DNA of 64,000 nucleotides, from positions 13,477,001 through 13,541,000 of the forward strand of contig OY756971.1 of NCBI GenBank assembly GCA_963580455.1. The letters are read 5' to 3'. Positions 1 to 13,400 of the stretch are shown piece after piece. Below the pieces are notes generated by a model, which did not search any database, was not told the DNA's origin, and worked only from the letters and a program-made list of their open reading frames with translations. A program made the position numbers and the translations under genes. This stretch comes from Euonymus europaeus (lineage: Eukaryota > Streptophyta > Magnoliopsida > Celastrales > Celastraceae). Position 1 is the first letter of the stretch; each line of letters starts with the position of its first letter.

Positions 1-799
1 TGAAATAATCTAGGAAGCTTATACTCATAAAATTTGAAATAGTATAACAATAAAAAGCGTACACCGAGCAACTTTGATGGTCCGAAGTTGCTCAACTCTC
101 TCTATGGAAGATATTTTAACGGCTTTGTCCATTTGTCATAGAAAGTTAGTGTTTTGCCATCGAAATAATCTAGATAGCTTATACTCATAAAATTTGACAT
201 AGAATAACAATAAAAAGTGTACACGGAGCAACTTTGGTGGTTCAAAGTTGATCAACTCTCTCTATGGACGAGCTTTTAACGGTTTTGTCCATTTGTCATA
301 GAAAGTTGGAATTTTGGCATCGAAATAATCTTGGAAGCTTGTACTCGTAAAATTTGACATAGAAGCATAATAAAAAGTGTACACCGAGGAACTTTGATGG
401 TCCGTAGTTACACGACTCTCTCTTTGGAGTAGCTTTTAACAAGTTTATCCATTCATCATAGAAAGTCGGTGTTTTGTCATCGAAATAATCTAGGAAGCTT
501 ATACTCATAAAATTTGACATAGAAAAACAATAAAAAGTGTACACCGAGCAACTTTGATAGTCTGAAGTTGCTCAACTCTCTCTACGGAGGAACTTTTAAC
601 GGTTTTGTCCATTTGTCATAGAAAGTTGGTGTTTTTACTTCGAAATAATCATGAAGCTTATACTCGTAAAATTTGACATAGAAGAACAATAAAATGCGTA
701 CACCGAGCAGCTCTGACAGTCCAAAGTTGCTCAACTCTCTCTATGGTGGAGCTTTTAACAATTTTGTGCATTTGTCATAGAAAGTCGGGGTTTTGTCAT
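1..799. repeat. Representative pentameric higher-order repeat (types A-E)
   Basis: The five monomers are A 1-160, B 161-320, C 321-480, D 481-640 and E 641-799. The next unit starts at 800 with another A and runs to 1599. Diagnostic differences: A has GCGTACAC and GGAAGATATTTTAAC. B has GGTGGTTCGAAGTTGATC. C usually has AGCACATT and CCGAACTTGCTC. D has CTACGGAGG and TTTTTGCTTC. E has AGAACAATAAAATGTG, GAGCAGCTCTGACAGTCC, AACAATTTTGTGCATT and GTCGGGGTTTT. Most of the array follows this order, but extra monomers occur: 2400-3360 reads as a six-monomer unit. Confidence 0.85.
66..93. other. Dyad symmetry inside the satellite monomer (example in a type A monomer)
   Basis: The arms GAGCAACTT (66-74) and AAGTTGCTC (85-93) are perfect reverse complements separated by a 10-nt loop. 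One base upstream lies the near-palindrome GCGTACAC (57-64), which is a perfect GTGTACAC in types B-E. The dyad is perfect in type A, has one mismatch in typical B, C and D monomers, and more in E. It could form a hairpin or cruciform, or bind a dimeric protein. Neither is shown by sequence alone. Confidence 0.8.
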
Positions 800-3559
800 T
801 GAAATAATCTAGGAAGCTTATACTCATAAAATTTGAAATAGGATACCAATAAAAAGCGTACACCAAACAACTTTGATGGTCCGAAGTTGCTCAACTCTCT
901 CTATGGAAGATATTTTAACGGCTTTGTCCATTTGTCATAGAAAGTTAGTGTTTTGCCATCGAAATAATCTAGGAAGCTTGTACACATAAAATTTGACATA
1001 CACTAACAATAAAAAGTGTACACCGAGAAACTTTGGTGGTTCGAAGTTGATCAACTCTCTCTATGGAGGAGCTTTTAACGGTTTTGTCCATTTGTTATAG
1101 AAAGTTGGTATTTTGGCATCGAAATAATCTTGGAAGCTTATACTCGTAAAATTTGACATAGAAGCACAATAAAAAGTGTACACCGAGGAACTTCTTATGG
1201 TCCGAAGTTGCTCAACTCTCTCTATGGAGAAGCTTTTAACAATTTTGTCCATTCGTCATTGAAAGTTGTTGTTTTGGCATCGAAATAATCTAAGAAGCTT
1301 ATACTCATAAAATTTGACATAGAAAAACAATAAAAAGTGTACACCGAGCAACTTTGATGGTCCGAAGTTTCTCAACTCTCTCTGCGGAGGAACTTTTGAC
1401 GGTTTTGTCCATTTGTCATAGAAAGTTGGTGTTTTTGCTTCGAAATAATCATGAAGCTTATACTCGTAAAATTTGACATAGAAGAACTATAAAATGTGTA
1501 CACCGAGTAGCTCTGACAGTCAAAAGTTGCTCAACTCTCTCTATGGTGGAGCTTTTAACAATTTTGTGCATTTGTCATAGAAAGTCGGGGTTTTGTTATT
1601 GAAATAATCTAGGAAGCTTATACTCATAAAATTTGAAATAGGATAAAATAAAAAGCGTACACCGAGCAACTTTGATGGTCCGAAGTTGCTCAACTCTCTC
1701 TATGGAAGATATTTTAACAGCTTTGTCCATTTGTCATAGAAAGTTAGTATTTTGCCATCGAAATAATCTAGGAATCTTATACTCATAAAATTTGACATAG
1801 AATAACAATAAAAAGTGTACACCGAGAAACTTTGGTGGTTCGAAGTTGATGAACTCTCTCTATGGAGGACCTTTTAACGGTTTTGTCCATTTGTCATAGA
1901 AAGTTAGTGTTTATTCATCGAAAAAATCTAGGAAGCTTATACTCGTAAAATTTGACATAGAAGCACAATAAAAAGTGAACATCGAGTAACTTTGACGGTC
2001 CGAACTTGCTCAACTCTCTCTATGGAGGAGCTTTGAAACGGCTTTGTCTATTTATCATAGAATGTTAGTCTTTATTCATCGAAATAATCTAGGAAGCTTA
2101 TACTCGTAAAATTTGACATAGAAGAACATTAAAAAATGTACACCATGCAACTTTGATGGTCTGAAGTTGCTCAACTCTCTCTACGGAGGAGCTTTTAACG
2201 GTTTTGTCCATTTGTCATAGAAAGTTGGTGTTTTTTGCTTCAAAATAATCTTGAAGTTTAAACTCGTAAAATTTGACATAGAAGAACAATAAAATGTGTA
2301 CACCGAGCAGCTCTGAGAGTCCAAAGTTGCTCAACTCTCTCTATGGTGGAGCTTTTAACAATTTTGTGCATTTGTCATAGAAAGTCAGGGTTTTTTCATT
2401 GAAATAATCTAGGAAGCTTATACTCATAAAATTTGAAATAGAATAACAATAAAAAGCGTACACTGAGCAACTTTGATGGTCCGAAGTTGCTCAACTCTCT
2501 CTATGGAAGATATTTTAACGGCTTTGTCCATTTGTCATAGAAAGTTAGTGTTTTTCCATCGAAATAATCTAGGAAGCTTATACTTATAAAATTTGACATA
2601 GAATAACAATAAAAATAGTACACCGAGCAACTTTGGTGGTTCAAAGTTGATCAACTCTCTCTATGGATGAGCTTTTAACGGTTTTGTCCATTTGTCATAT
2701 AAAGGTTGTATTTTGGCATCGAAATAATCTTGGAAGCTTATACTCATAAAATTTGACATAGAAGCATAATAAAAAGTGTACACCGAGGAACTTTGAGGGT
2801 CCGAAGTTGCTCAACTCTCTCTATGGATGAGCCTTTTAACAATTTTGTCCATTCGTCATAGAAAGTTGGTGTTTTGTCATCGAAATAATCTAGGAAGCTT
2901 ATACTCATAAAATTTGACATAAAATAAGAATAAAAAGTGTACACCGAGCAACTTTGGTGCTCCGAAGTTGATCAACTCTCTCTATGGAGGAGCTTTTAAC
3001 GGTTTTGTCCATTTGTCATAGAAAGTTAGTGTTTATTCATCGAAATAATCTAGGAAGCTTATACTCGTAAAATTTGACGTAGAAGAACTTCAAAAAGTTT
3101 ACACCATGCAACTTTGATGGTCTGAAGTTGCTCAACTCTCTCTACGGAGGAGCTTTTAACGGTTTTGTCCATTTGTCATAGAAAGTTGGTGTTTTTGCTT
3201 CGAAATAATCATGAAGCTTATACTCGTAAAATTTGACATAGAAGAACAATAAAATGTGTACATTGAGCAGCTCTGACAGTCCAATGTTGCTCAACTCTCT
3301 CTATGCTGGAGTTTTTAACAATTTTGTGCATTTGTCATAGAAAGTGGGGTTTTCTTATTGAAATAATCTAGGAAGCTTATACTCATAAAATTTGAATTAG
3401 GATAAAATAAAAAACGTACACCGAGCAACTTTGATGGTCCGAAGTTGCTCAACTCTCTCTATGGAAGATATTTTAACGGCTTTGTCCATTTATCATAGAA
3501 AGTTAGTGTTTTGCCATCGAAATAATCTAGGAAGCTTCTACTCATAAAATTTGACATAG

Positions 3560-6500
3560 AATAACAATAAAAAGTGTACACCGAGCAACTTTGGTGGTTC
3601 GAAGTTGATCAACTCTCTCTATGGACGAGCTTTTAACGGTTTTGTTCATTTGTCAAAGAAAGTTGGTATTTTGGCATCGAAATAATCTTGGAAGCTTATA
3701 CTCGTAAAATTTCACATGGAAGCACAAGAAAAAGTGTACACCGAAGAACTTTGACGGTCCGAACTTGCTCAATTCTCTCTATGGAGGAGCTTTTAACAAT
3801 TTTGTCCATTCGTCATAGAAAGTTGGTGTTTTGTCATCGAAATAATCTAGGAAGCTTATACTCATAAAATTTGACGTAAAATAACAATAAAAAGTGTACA
3901 CCAAGCAACTTTGGTGCTTCGAAGTTGATCAACTCTCTCTATGGAGGAGCTTTTAACGGTTTTGTCCATTTGTCATAAAAACTTAGTGTTTATTCATCGA
4001 AATAATCTAGGAAGCTTATACTCGTAAAATTTGACGTAGAAGCACATTAAAAAGTGTACACCGAGCAACTTTGATGGTCCGAAGTTGCTCAACTTTCTTT
4101 ACGGAGGAGCTTTAAACGGTTTTGTCCATTTGTCATAGAAAGTTGGTGTTTTTGCTTCGAAATAATGACGAAGTTTATACTCGTAAAATTTGACATAGAA
4201 GAACAATAAAATGTGTACACCGAGCAGCTCTTACAGTCCAAAGTTGCTCAACTATCTCTATGGTGGAGCTTTTAACAATTTTGTGCATTTGTCATAGAGA
4301 GTCGGGGTTTTGTCATTGAAATAATATAGGAATCTTATACTCATAAAATTTGAAATAGAATAACAATAAAAAGCGTACACCGAGCAAATTTGATGGTCCG
4401 TAGTTGCTCAACCTCTATGGAAGATATTTTAACGGCTTTGTCCATTTGTCATAAAAAGTATACAACGAGCAACTTTTATGGTCCGAAGTTGCTCAACAAT
4501 CTCTACGGAAAAGCTTTTAATGGTTTTGTCCATTTGTCGTAGAATGTTGGTGTTTTTGCTTCGAAATAATCTTGAAAGCTTATACTCGGAAAAGCTTTTA
4601 ACGGTTTTGTCCATTTCTCGTAGAAAGTTAGTGTTTATTCTTCGAAATAATCTAGGAAGCTTATACTCATAAAATTTGACATAGAAGCACATTAAAAAGT
4701 GTACACCGAGCAACTTTAATAGTCCGAACTTGCTCAACTCTCTATATGGAGGAGCTTTTAACGGCTTTGTCTATTTGTCATAGAAAGTTAGTGTTTCTTC
4801 ATCGAAATAATCTAGGAAGCTTATACTCATAAAATTTGAAATAGAATAACAATAAAAAGCGTACACCGGCAACTTTGATGGTCCAAAGTTGCTCCACTCT
4901 CTCTATGGAAGATATTTTAACGGCTTTGTCCATTTGTCATAGAAAGTTAGTGTTTTCCCATCGAAATAATCTAGGAAGCTTACAGTCATAAAATTTGACA
5001 TAGAATAACAATAAAAAGTGTACACCGAGCAACTTTGGTGGTTTTGAAGTTGATCAACTCTCTCTATGGACGAGCTTTTAACGGTTTTGTCCATTTGTCA
5101 TAGAAAGTTGGTATTTTGGCATCGAAATAATCTTGGAAGCTCATACTCGTAAAATTTGACATAGAAGCACAATAAAAAGTGTACACCGAGGAACTTTGAT
5201 GGTCCGAAGTTGCTCAACTCTCTCTATGGAGGAGATTTTAACAATTTTGTCGATTCTTCATAAAAAGTTGGTGTTTTGGCATTGAAATAATCTAGGAAGC
5301 TTATACTCATAAAATTTGACATAGAATAACAATAAAAAGTGTACACCGAGCAACTTTGGTGGTTCGAAGTTTATAAACTCTCTCTATGGAGGAGCTTTTA
5401 ACGGTTTTGTCCATTTGTCATAGAAAGTTAGTGTTTATTCATCGAAATAGTCTAGGAAGCTTATACTCGTAAAATTTGACATAGAAGCAAATTAAAAAGT
5501 GTACACCGAGCAACTTTGAAGGTCCGAACTTGCTCAACTCTCTCTATGGAGGAGCTTTTACCGGCTTTGTCCATTTGTCATAGAAAGTTAGAGTTTATTC
5601 ATCGAAATAATCTAGGAAGCTTATACTCGTAAAATTTGATTTAGGAGAACATTAAAATGTGTACACCGAGCAGCTCTGACAGTCCAAAGTTGCTCAACTC
5701 TCTCTATGGTGGAGCTTTTAACAATTTTGTGCATTTGTCATAGAAAGTCGGGGTTTTGTCATTGAAATAATCTAGGAAGCTTATACTCATAAAATTTGAA
5801 ATAGAATAACAATAAAAAGCATACACCGAGCAAATTTGATGGTCCGTAGTTGCTCAACTCTCTCGATGGAAGATATTTTAACGGCTTTGTCCATTTGTAA
5901 TAAAAAGTTAGTGTTTTGCCATCGAAATAATCTAGAAAGCTTATACTTATAAAATTTGACATAGAATAACAATAAAAAGTGTACACCGAGCAACTTTGGT
6001 GCTTCGAAGTTGATCAACTCTCTCTATGGAGGAGCTTTTCACGATTTTGCCCATTTGTCATAGAAAGTTAGTGTTTATTCATCGAAATAATCTAGGAAGC
6101 TTATACTCGTAAAATTTGACATAGTAGCACATTAAAAAGTGTACACCGAGCAACTTTGATGGTCCGAAGTTGCTCAACTTTCTCTACGGAGGAGCTTTTA
6201 ACGGTTTTGTCCATTTGTCATAGAAAGTTGGTGTTTTTTGCTTGAAAATAATATTGAAGTTTATACTCGTAAAATTTGACATAGAAGAACAATAAAATGT
6301 GTACACCGAGCAGCTCTGACAGTCCAAAGTTGCTCAACTCTCTCTATGGTGGAGCTTTTAACAATTTTGTGCCTTTGTCATAGAAAGTCGGGGTTTTGTT
6401 ATTGAAATAAGCTAGGAAGCTTATACTCATAAGTTTTGAAATAGGATAAAATAAAAAGCGTACACCGAGCAACTTTGATGGTCCGAAGTTGCTCAACTCT

Positions 6501-9500
6501 CTTTATGGAAGATATTTTAACGGCTTTGTCCATTTGTCATAGAAAGTTAGTGTTTTGCCATCAAAATAATCTAGGAAGCTTATACTCATAAAATTTGACA
6601 TAGAATAACAATAAAAAGTGTACACCGAGCAACTTTGTTGGTTCGAAGTTGATGAACTCTCTCTATGGAGGAGCTTTTAACGGTTTTGTCCATTTGTCAT
6701 AGAAAGTTAGTGTTTATTCATCGAAATAATCTAGGAAGCTTGTACTCGTAAAATTTGACATAGAAGCACATTAAAAAGTGTACACCGAGCAACTTTCATG
6801 GTCCGAACTTGCTTAACTCTCTCTATGGAGGAGCTTTTACCGGCTTTGTCCATTTGTCACAGAAAGTTAGTGTTTATTCATCGAAATAATCTAGGAAGCT
6901 TATACTCGTAAAATTTGATATAGGAGAACATTAAAAAGTGTACACGTGCAACTTTGATGGTCCGAAGTTTCTCAACTCTCTCTACGGAGGAGCTTTTAAC
7001 GGTTTTGTCCATTTGTCATAGAAAGTTGGTGTTTTTGCTTCGAAATAATCTTGAAGCTTATACTCGTAAAATTTGACATAGAAGAACAATAAAATGTGTA
7101 CACCGAGCAGCTCTCACAGTCCAAAGTTGCTCAACTCTCTCTATGGTGGAGCATTTAACAATTTTGTGCATTTGTCATAGAAAGTCGCGGTTTTGTCATT
7201 GAAATAATCTAGGAAGCTTATACTCATAAAATTAGACATAGAATAACAATAGAAAGTGTACACCGAGCAACTTTGTTGGTTCGAAGTTGATGAACTCTCT
7301 CTATGGAGGAGCTTTTAACGGTTTTGTCCATTTGTCATAGAAAGTTAGTGTTTATTCATCGAAATAATCTAGGAAGCTTATAATCGTAAAATTTGACATA
7401 GAAGCACATTAAAAAGTGTACACCGGGCAACTTTCATGGTCCGAACTTGCTTAACTCTCTCTTTGGAGGAGCTTTTACCGGCTTTGTCCGTTTGTCACAG
7501 AAATTTAGTGTTTATTCATCGAAATAATCCAGGAAGCTTATACTCGTAAAATTTGATATAGGAGAACATTAAAAAGTGTACACCGAGCAGCTCTGAGAGT
7601 CCAAAGTTGCTCAACTCTCTTTATGGTGGAGCTTTTAACAATTTTGTGCATATTTCATAGAAAGTCGGGGTTTTTTCATTGAAATAATCTAGGAAGCTTA
7701 TACTCATAATATTTGAAATAGAATAACAATAAAAAGCGTACACCGAGCAACTTTGATGGTCCGAAGTTGCTCAACTCTCTCTATGGAGGATATTTTAACG
7801 GCTTTGTCCATTTGTCATAAAAAGTTAGTGTTTTGCCATCGAAATAATCTAGAAAGCTTATACTCATAAAATTTAAAATAGAATAACAATAAAAAGCGTA
7901 CACCGAGCAACTTTGATGGTCCGAAGTTGGTCAACTCTCTCTATGGACGATATTTTAACGGCTTTGTCCATTTGTCATAAAAAGTTAGTGTTTTGCCATC
8001 GAAATAATCTAGAAAGCTTATACTCATAAAATTTGACATAGAATAACAATAAAAAGTGTACACCGAGCAACTTTGGTGCTTCGAAGTTGATCAACTCTCT
8101 CTATGGAGGAGCTTTTAACGGGTTTGTCCATTTGTCATAGAAAGTTAGTGTTTATTCATCGAAATAATCTAGGAAGCTTATACTCATAAAATTTGTCGTA
8201 GAAGCACATTAAAAAGTGTACACCGAGCAACTTTGATGGTCCGAAGTTGCTCAACTCTCTCTACGGAGGAGCTTTTAACGGTTTTGTCCATTTGTCATAG
8301 AAAGTTGGTGTTTTTTGCTTCAAAATAATCTTGAAGTTTATACTCGTAAAATTTGACATAGAAGAACAATAAAATGTGTACACCGAGTAGCTCTGACAGT
8401 CCAAAGTTTCTCAACTCTCTCTATGGTGGAGTTTTTAACAATTTTGTGCATTTGCATAGAAAGTCGGGGTTTTGTTATTGAAATAAGCTAGGAAGCTTAT
8501 CCTCATAAAATTTGAAATAGGATAAAATAAAAAGCGTACACCGAGCAACTTTGGTGGTCCGAAGTTGGTCAACTCTCTCTATGGAAGATATTTTAACGGC
8601 TTTGTCCATTTGTCATAGAAAGTTAGTGTTTTGCCATCGATATAATCTAGGAAGCTTATACTCATAAAATTTGACATAGAATAACAATAAAAAGTGTACA
8701 CCGAGCAACTTTGTTGGTTCGAAGTTGATGAACTCTCTCTATGGAGGAGCTTTTAACGGTTTTGTCCATTCGTCATAGAAAGTTAGTGTTTATTAATCGA
8801 AATAATCTAGGAACCTTATACTCGTAAAATTTGACATATAAGCACATTAAAAAGTGTACATCGAGCAACTTTGACGGTCCGAACTTCCTCAACTCTCTCT
8901 ATGGAGGAGCTTTTAACGGCTTTGTCCGTTTGTCATAGAAAGTTAGTGTTTATTCATCGAAATAATCTAGGAAGCTTATACTCGTAAAATTTGACATAGA
9001 AGAACTTTAAAAAGTCTACATAATGAAACTTTGATGGTATGAAGTTGCTCAACTCTCTCTACGGAGGAGCTTTTAACGGTTTTGTCCATTTGTCATAGAA
9101 AGTTGGTGTTTTTTGCTTCGAAATAATCTTGAAGTTTATACTCGTAAAATTTGACATAGAAGAACAATAAAATGTGTACACCGAGCAGCACTGAGAGTCC
9201 AAAGTTGCTCAACTCTCTCTATCGTGGAGCTTTTAACAATTTTGTGCATTTGTCATAGAAAGTCGGGGTTTTGTTATTGAAATAAGCTAGGAAGCTTATA
9301 CTCATAAAATTTGAAATAGGATAAAATAAAAAGCGTACACCTAGCAACTTTGATGGTCCGAAGTTGCTCAACTCTCTCTATGGAAGATATTTTAACGGCT
9401 TTGTCCATTTGTCATAGAAAGTTAGTGTTTTGCCATCGAAATAATCTAGGAAGCTTATACTCATAAATTTTGACATAGAATAACAATAAAAAGTGTACAC

Positions 9501-10440
9501 AGAGCAACTTTGTTGGTTCAAAGTTGATGAACTCTCTCTATGGAGGATCTTTTAACGGTTTTGTCCATTTGTCATAGAAAGTTAGTGTTTTGCCATCGAA
9601 ATAATCTAGGAACCTTATACTCGTAAAATTTGACATAGAAGCACATTAAAAAGTGTACATCGAGCAACTTTGACGGTCCGAACTTGCTCTACTCTCTCTA
9701 TGGAGGAGCTTTCAACGACTTTGTCCATTTGTCATAAAAAGTTAGTGTTTTGCCATCGAAATAATATAGAAAGCTTATACTCATAAACTTTGACATAGAA
9801 TAACAATAAAAAGTGTACACCGAGCATCTTTGGTCCTTCGAAGTTGATCAACTCTCTCTATGGAGGAGCTTTTAAAGGGTTTGTCCATTTGTGATAGAAA
9901 GTTAGTGTTTATTCATCGAAATAATCTAGGAAGCTTATACTCGTAAAATTTGACATAGAAGCACATTAAAAAGTGTAAACCGAGCAACTTTGATGGTCCG
10001 AAGTTGCTCAACTCTCTCTACGGAGGAGCTTTTAACGGTTTTGTCCATTTGTCATAGAAAGTTGGTGTTTTTTGCTTCAAAATAATCTTGAAGTTTATAC
10101 TCGTAAAATTTGACATAGAAGAACAATAAAATGTGTACACCGAGCAGCTCTGACATTCCAAAGTTGCTCAACTCTCTCTATGGTGGAGCTTTTAACAATT
10201 TTGTGCATCTGCATAGAAAGTCGGGGTTTTGTTATTGAAATAAGCTAGGAAGCTTATACTCAAAAAATTTGAAATAGGATAAAATAAAAAGCGTACACCG
10301 AGCAACTTTGATGGTCCGAAGTTGCTCAACTCTCTCTATGGAAGATATTTTAACGGCTTTGTCCATTTATCATAGAAAGTTAGTGTTTTGCCATCGAAAT
10401 AATCTAGGAAGCTCATACTCATAAATTTTGACATAGAATA
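3560..10440. repeat. Large tandem duplication within the satellite, copy 1 (about 6.88 kb)
   Basis: This block recurs immediately downstream at an offset of 6,880 bp, drifting to about 6,874 through small indels. That equals about 43 monomers. Shared private variants include TTCACATGGAAGCACAAG (near 3712 and 10592), a chimeric short-monomer block (4317-4642 and 11194-11522), AACAATAGAAAGTG (near 7246 and 14121) and TTTAAAGGGTTTG (near 9871 and 16745). Boundaries are good to about one monomer. Confidence 0.85.
4317..4642. repeat. Chimeric satellite monomers (about 245 bp plus 81 bp)
   Basis: Two monomer boundaries here are spaced about 245 and 81 bp apart instead of 160 and 160. At about 4449 the sequence jumps from the end of one monomer (CATAAAAAGT) into the early part of another (ATAAAAAGTGTACAC type), sharing ATAAAAAGT. 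At about 4586 it jumps from TATACTCG to GGAAAAGCTTTT. Both look like deletions or unequal exchanges at short homologies. The same block is present at 11194-11522. Confidence 0.75.
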
Positions 10441-13400
10441 ACAATAAAAAGTGTACACCGAGCAACTTTGGTGGTTCGAAGTTGATCAACTCTCTCTATG
10501 GACGGGCTTTTAACGGTTTTGTTCATTTGTCAAAGAAAGTTGGTATTTTGGCATCGAAATAATCTTGGAAGCTTATACTCGTAAAATTTCACATGGAAGC
10601 ACAAGAAAAAGTGTACACCGAAGAACTTTGACGGTCCGAACTTGCTCAATTCTCTCTATGGAGGAGCTTTTAACAATTTTGTCCATTCGTCATAGAAAGT
10701 TGGTGTTTTGTCATCGAAATAATCTAGGAAGCTTATACTCATAAAATTTGACGTAAAATAACAATAAAAAGTGTACACCAAGCAACTTTGGTGCTTCGAA
10801 GTTGATCAACTCTCTCTATGGAGGAGCTTTTAACGGTTTTGTCCATTTGTCATAGAAACTTAGTGTTTATTCATCGAAATAATCTAGGAAGCTTATACTC
10901 GTAAAATTTGACGTAGAAGCACATTAAAAAGTGTACACCGAGCAACTTTGATGGTCCGAAGTTGCTCAACTTTCTTTACGGAGGAGCTTTAAACGGTTTT
11001 GTCCATTTGTCATAGAAAGTTGGTGTTTTTGCTTCGAAATAATGATGAAGTTTATACTCGTAAAATTTGACATAGAAGAACAATAAAATGTGTACACCGA
11101 GCAGCTCTTACAGTCCAAAGTTGCTCAACTATCTCTATGGTGGAGCTTTTAACAATTTTGTGCATTTGTCATAGAGAGTCGGGGTTTTGTCATTGAAATA
11201 ATCTAGGAAGCTTATACTCATAAAATTTGAAATAGAATAACAATAAAAAGCGTACACCGAGCAAATTTGATGGTCCGTAGTTGCTCAACTCTCTCTATGG
11301 AAGATATTTTAACGGCTTTGTCCATTTGTCATAAAAAGTATACAACGAGCAACTTTTATGGTCCGAAGTTGCTCAACAATCTCTACGGAAAAGCTTTTAA
11401 TGGTTTTGTCCATTTGTCGTAGAATGTTGGTGTTTTTGCTTCGAAATAATCTTGAAAGCTTATACTCGGAAAAGCTTTTAACGGTTTTGTCCATTTCTCG
11501 TAGAAAGTTAGTGTTTATTCTTCGAAATAATCTAGGAAGCTTATACTCATAAAATTTGACATAGAAGCACATTAAAAAGTGTACACCGAGCAACTTTAAT
11601 AGTCCGAACTTGCTCAACTCTCTATATGGAGGAGCTTTTAATGGCTTTGTCTATTTGTCATAGAAAGTTAGTGTTTCTTCATCGAAACAATCTAGGAAGC
11701 TTATACTCATAAAATTTGAAATAGAATAACAATAAAAAGCGTACACCGGCAACTTTGATGGTCCAAAGTTGCTCCACTCTCTCTATGGAAGATATTTTAA
11801 CGGCTTTGTCCATTTGTCATAGAAAGTTAGTGTTTTCCCATCGAAATAATCTAGGAAGCTTACATTCATAAAATTTGACATAAAATAACAATAAAAAGTG
11901 TACACCGAGCAACTTTGGTGGTTTTGAAGTTGATCAACTCTCTCTATGGACGAGCTTTTAACGGTTTTGTCCATTTTTCATAGAAAGTTGGTATTTTGGC
12001 ATCGAAATAATCTTGGAAGCTCATACTCATAAAATTTGACATAGAAGCACAATAAAAAGTGTACACCGAGAAACTTTGATGATCCGAAGTTGCTCAACTC
12101 TCTCTATGGAGGAGATTTTAACAATTTTGTCGATTCTTCATAAAAAGTTGGTGTTTTGGCATCGAAATAATCTAGGAAGCTTATACTCATAAAATTTGAC
12201 ATAGAATAACAATAAAAAGTGTACACCGAGCAACTTTGGTGGTTCGAAGTTGATAAACTCTCTCTATGGAGGAGCTTTTAACGGTTTTGTCCATTTGTCA
12301 TAGAAAGTGTTTATTCATCGAAATAGTCTAGGAAGCTTATACTCGTAAAATTTGACATAGAAGCAAATTAAAAAGTGTACACCGAGCAACTTTGAAGGTC
12401 CGAACTTGCTCAACTCTCTCTATGGAGGAGCTTTTACCGGCTTTGTCCATTTGCCATAGAAAGTTAGAGTTTATTCATCGAAATAATCTAGGAAGCTTAT
12501 ACTCGTAAAATTTGATTTAGGAGAACAATAAAATGTGTACACCGAGCAGCTCTGACAGCCAAAGTTGCTCAACTCTCTCTATGGTGGAGCTTTTAACAAT
12601 TTTGTGCATTTGTCATAGAAAGTCGGGGTTTTGTCATTGAAATAATCTAGGAAGCTTATACTCATAAAATTTGAAATAGAATAACAATAAAAAGCGTACA
12701 CCGGGCAAATTTGATGGTCCGTAGTTGCTCAACTCTCTCGATGGAAGATATTTTAACGGCTTTGTCCATTTGTAATAAAAAGTTAGTGTTTTGCCATCGA
12801 AATAATCTAGAAAGGTTATACTTATAAAATTTGACATAGAATAACAATAAAAAGTGTACACCGAGCAACTTTGGTGCTTCGAAGTTGATCAACTCTCTCT
12901 ATGGAGGAGCTTTTAACGATTTTGCCCATTTGTCATAGAAAGTTAGTGTTTATTCATCGAAATAATCTAGGAAGCTTATACTCGTAAAATTTGACATAGT
13001 AGCACATTAAAAAGTGTACACCGAGCAACTTTGATGGTCCGAAGTTGCTCAACTCTCTCTACGGAGGAGCTTTTAACGGTTTTGTCCATTTGTCATACAA
13101 AGTTGGTGTTTTTTGCTTGAAAATAATATTGAAGTTTATACTCGTAAAATTTGACATAGAAGAACAATAAAATGTGTACACCGAGCAGCTCTGACATTCC
13201 AAAGTTGCTCAACTCTCTCTATGGTGGAGCTTTTAACAATTTTGTGCCTTTGTCATAGAAAGTCGGGGTTTTGTTATTGAAATAAGCTAGGAAGCTTATA
13301 CTCATAAATTTTGAAATAGGATAAAATAAAAAGCGTACACCGAGCAACTTTGATGGTCCGAAGTTGCTCAACTCTCTTTATGGATGATATTTTAACGGCT

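Noticed and set aside
4429..4737. 102-codon minus-strand frame in satellite, identical at 11309-11617, and dozens of similar 63-82-codon frames across the arrays
   Set aside because: They arise because the monomer has few stops on the minus strand and its length is not a multiple of three. They share no start context, break at random and repeat only because the DNA repeats.
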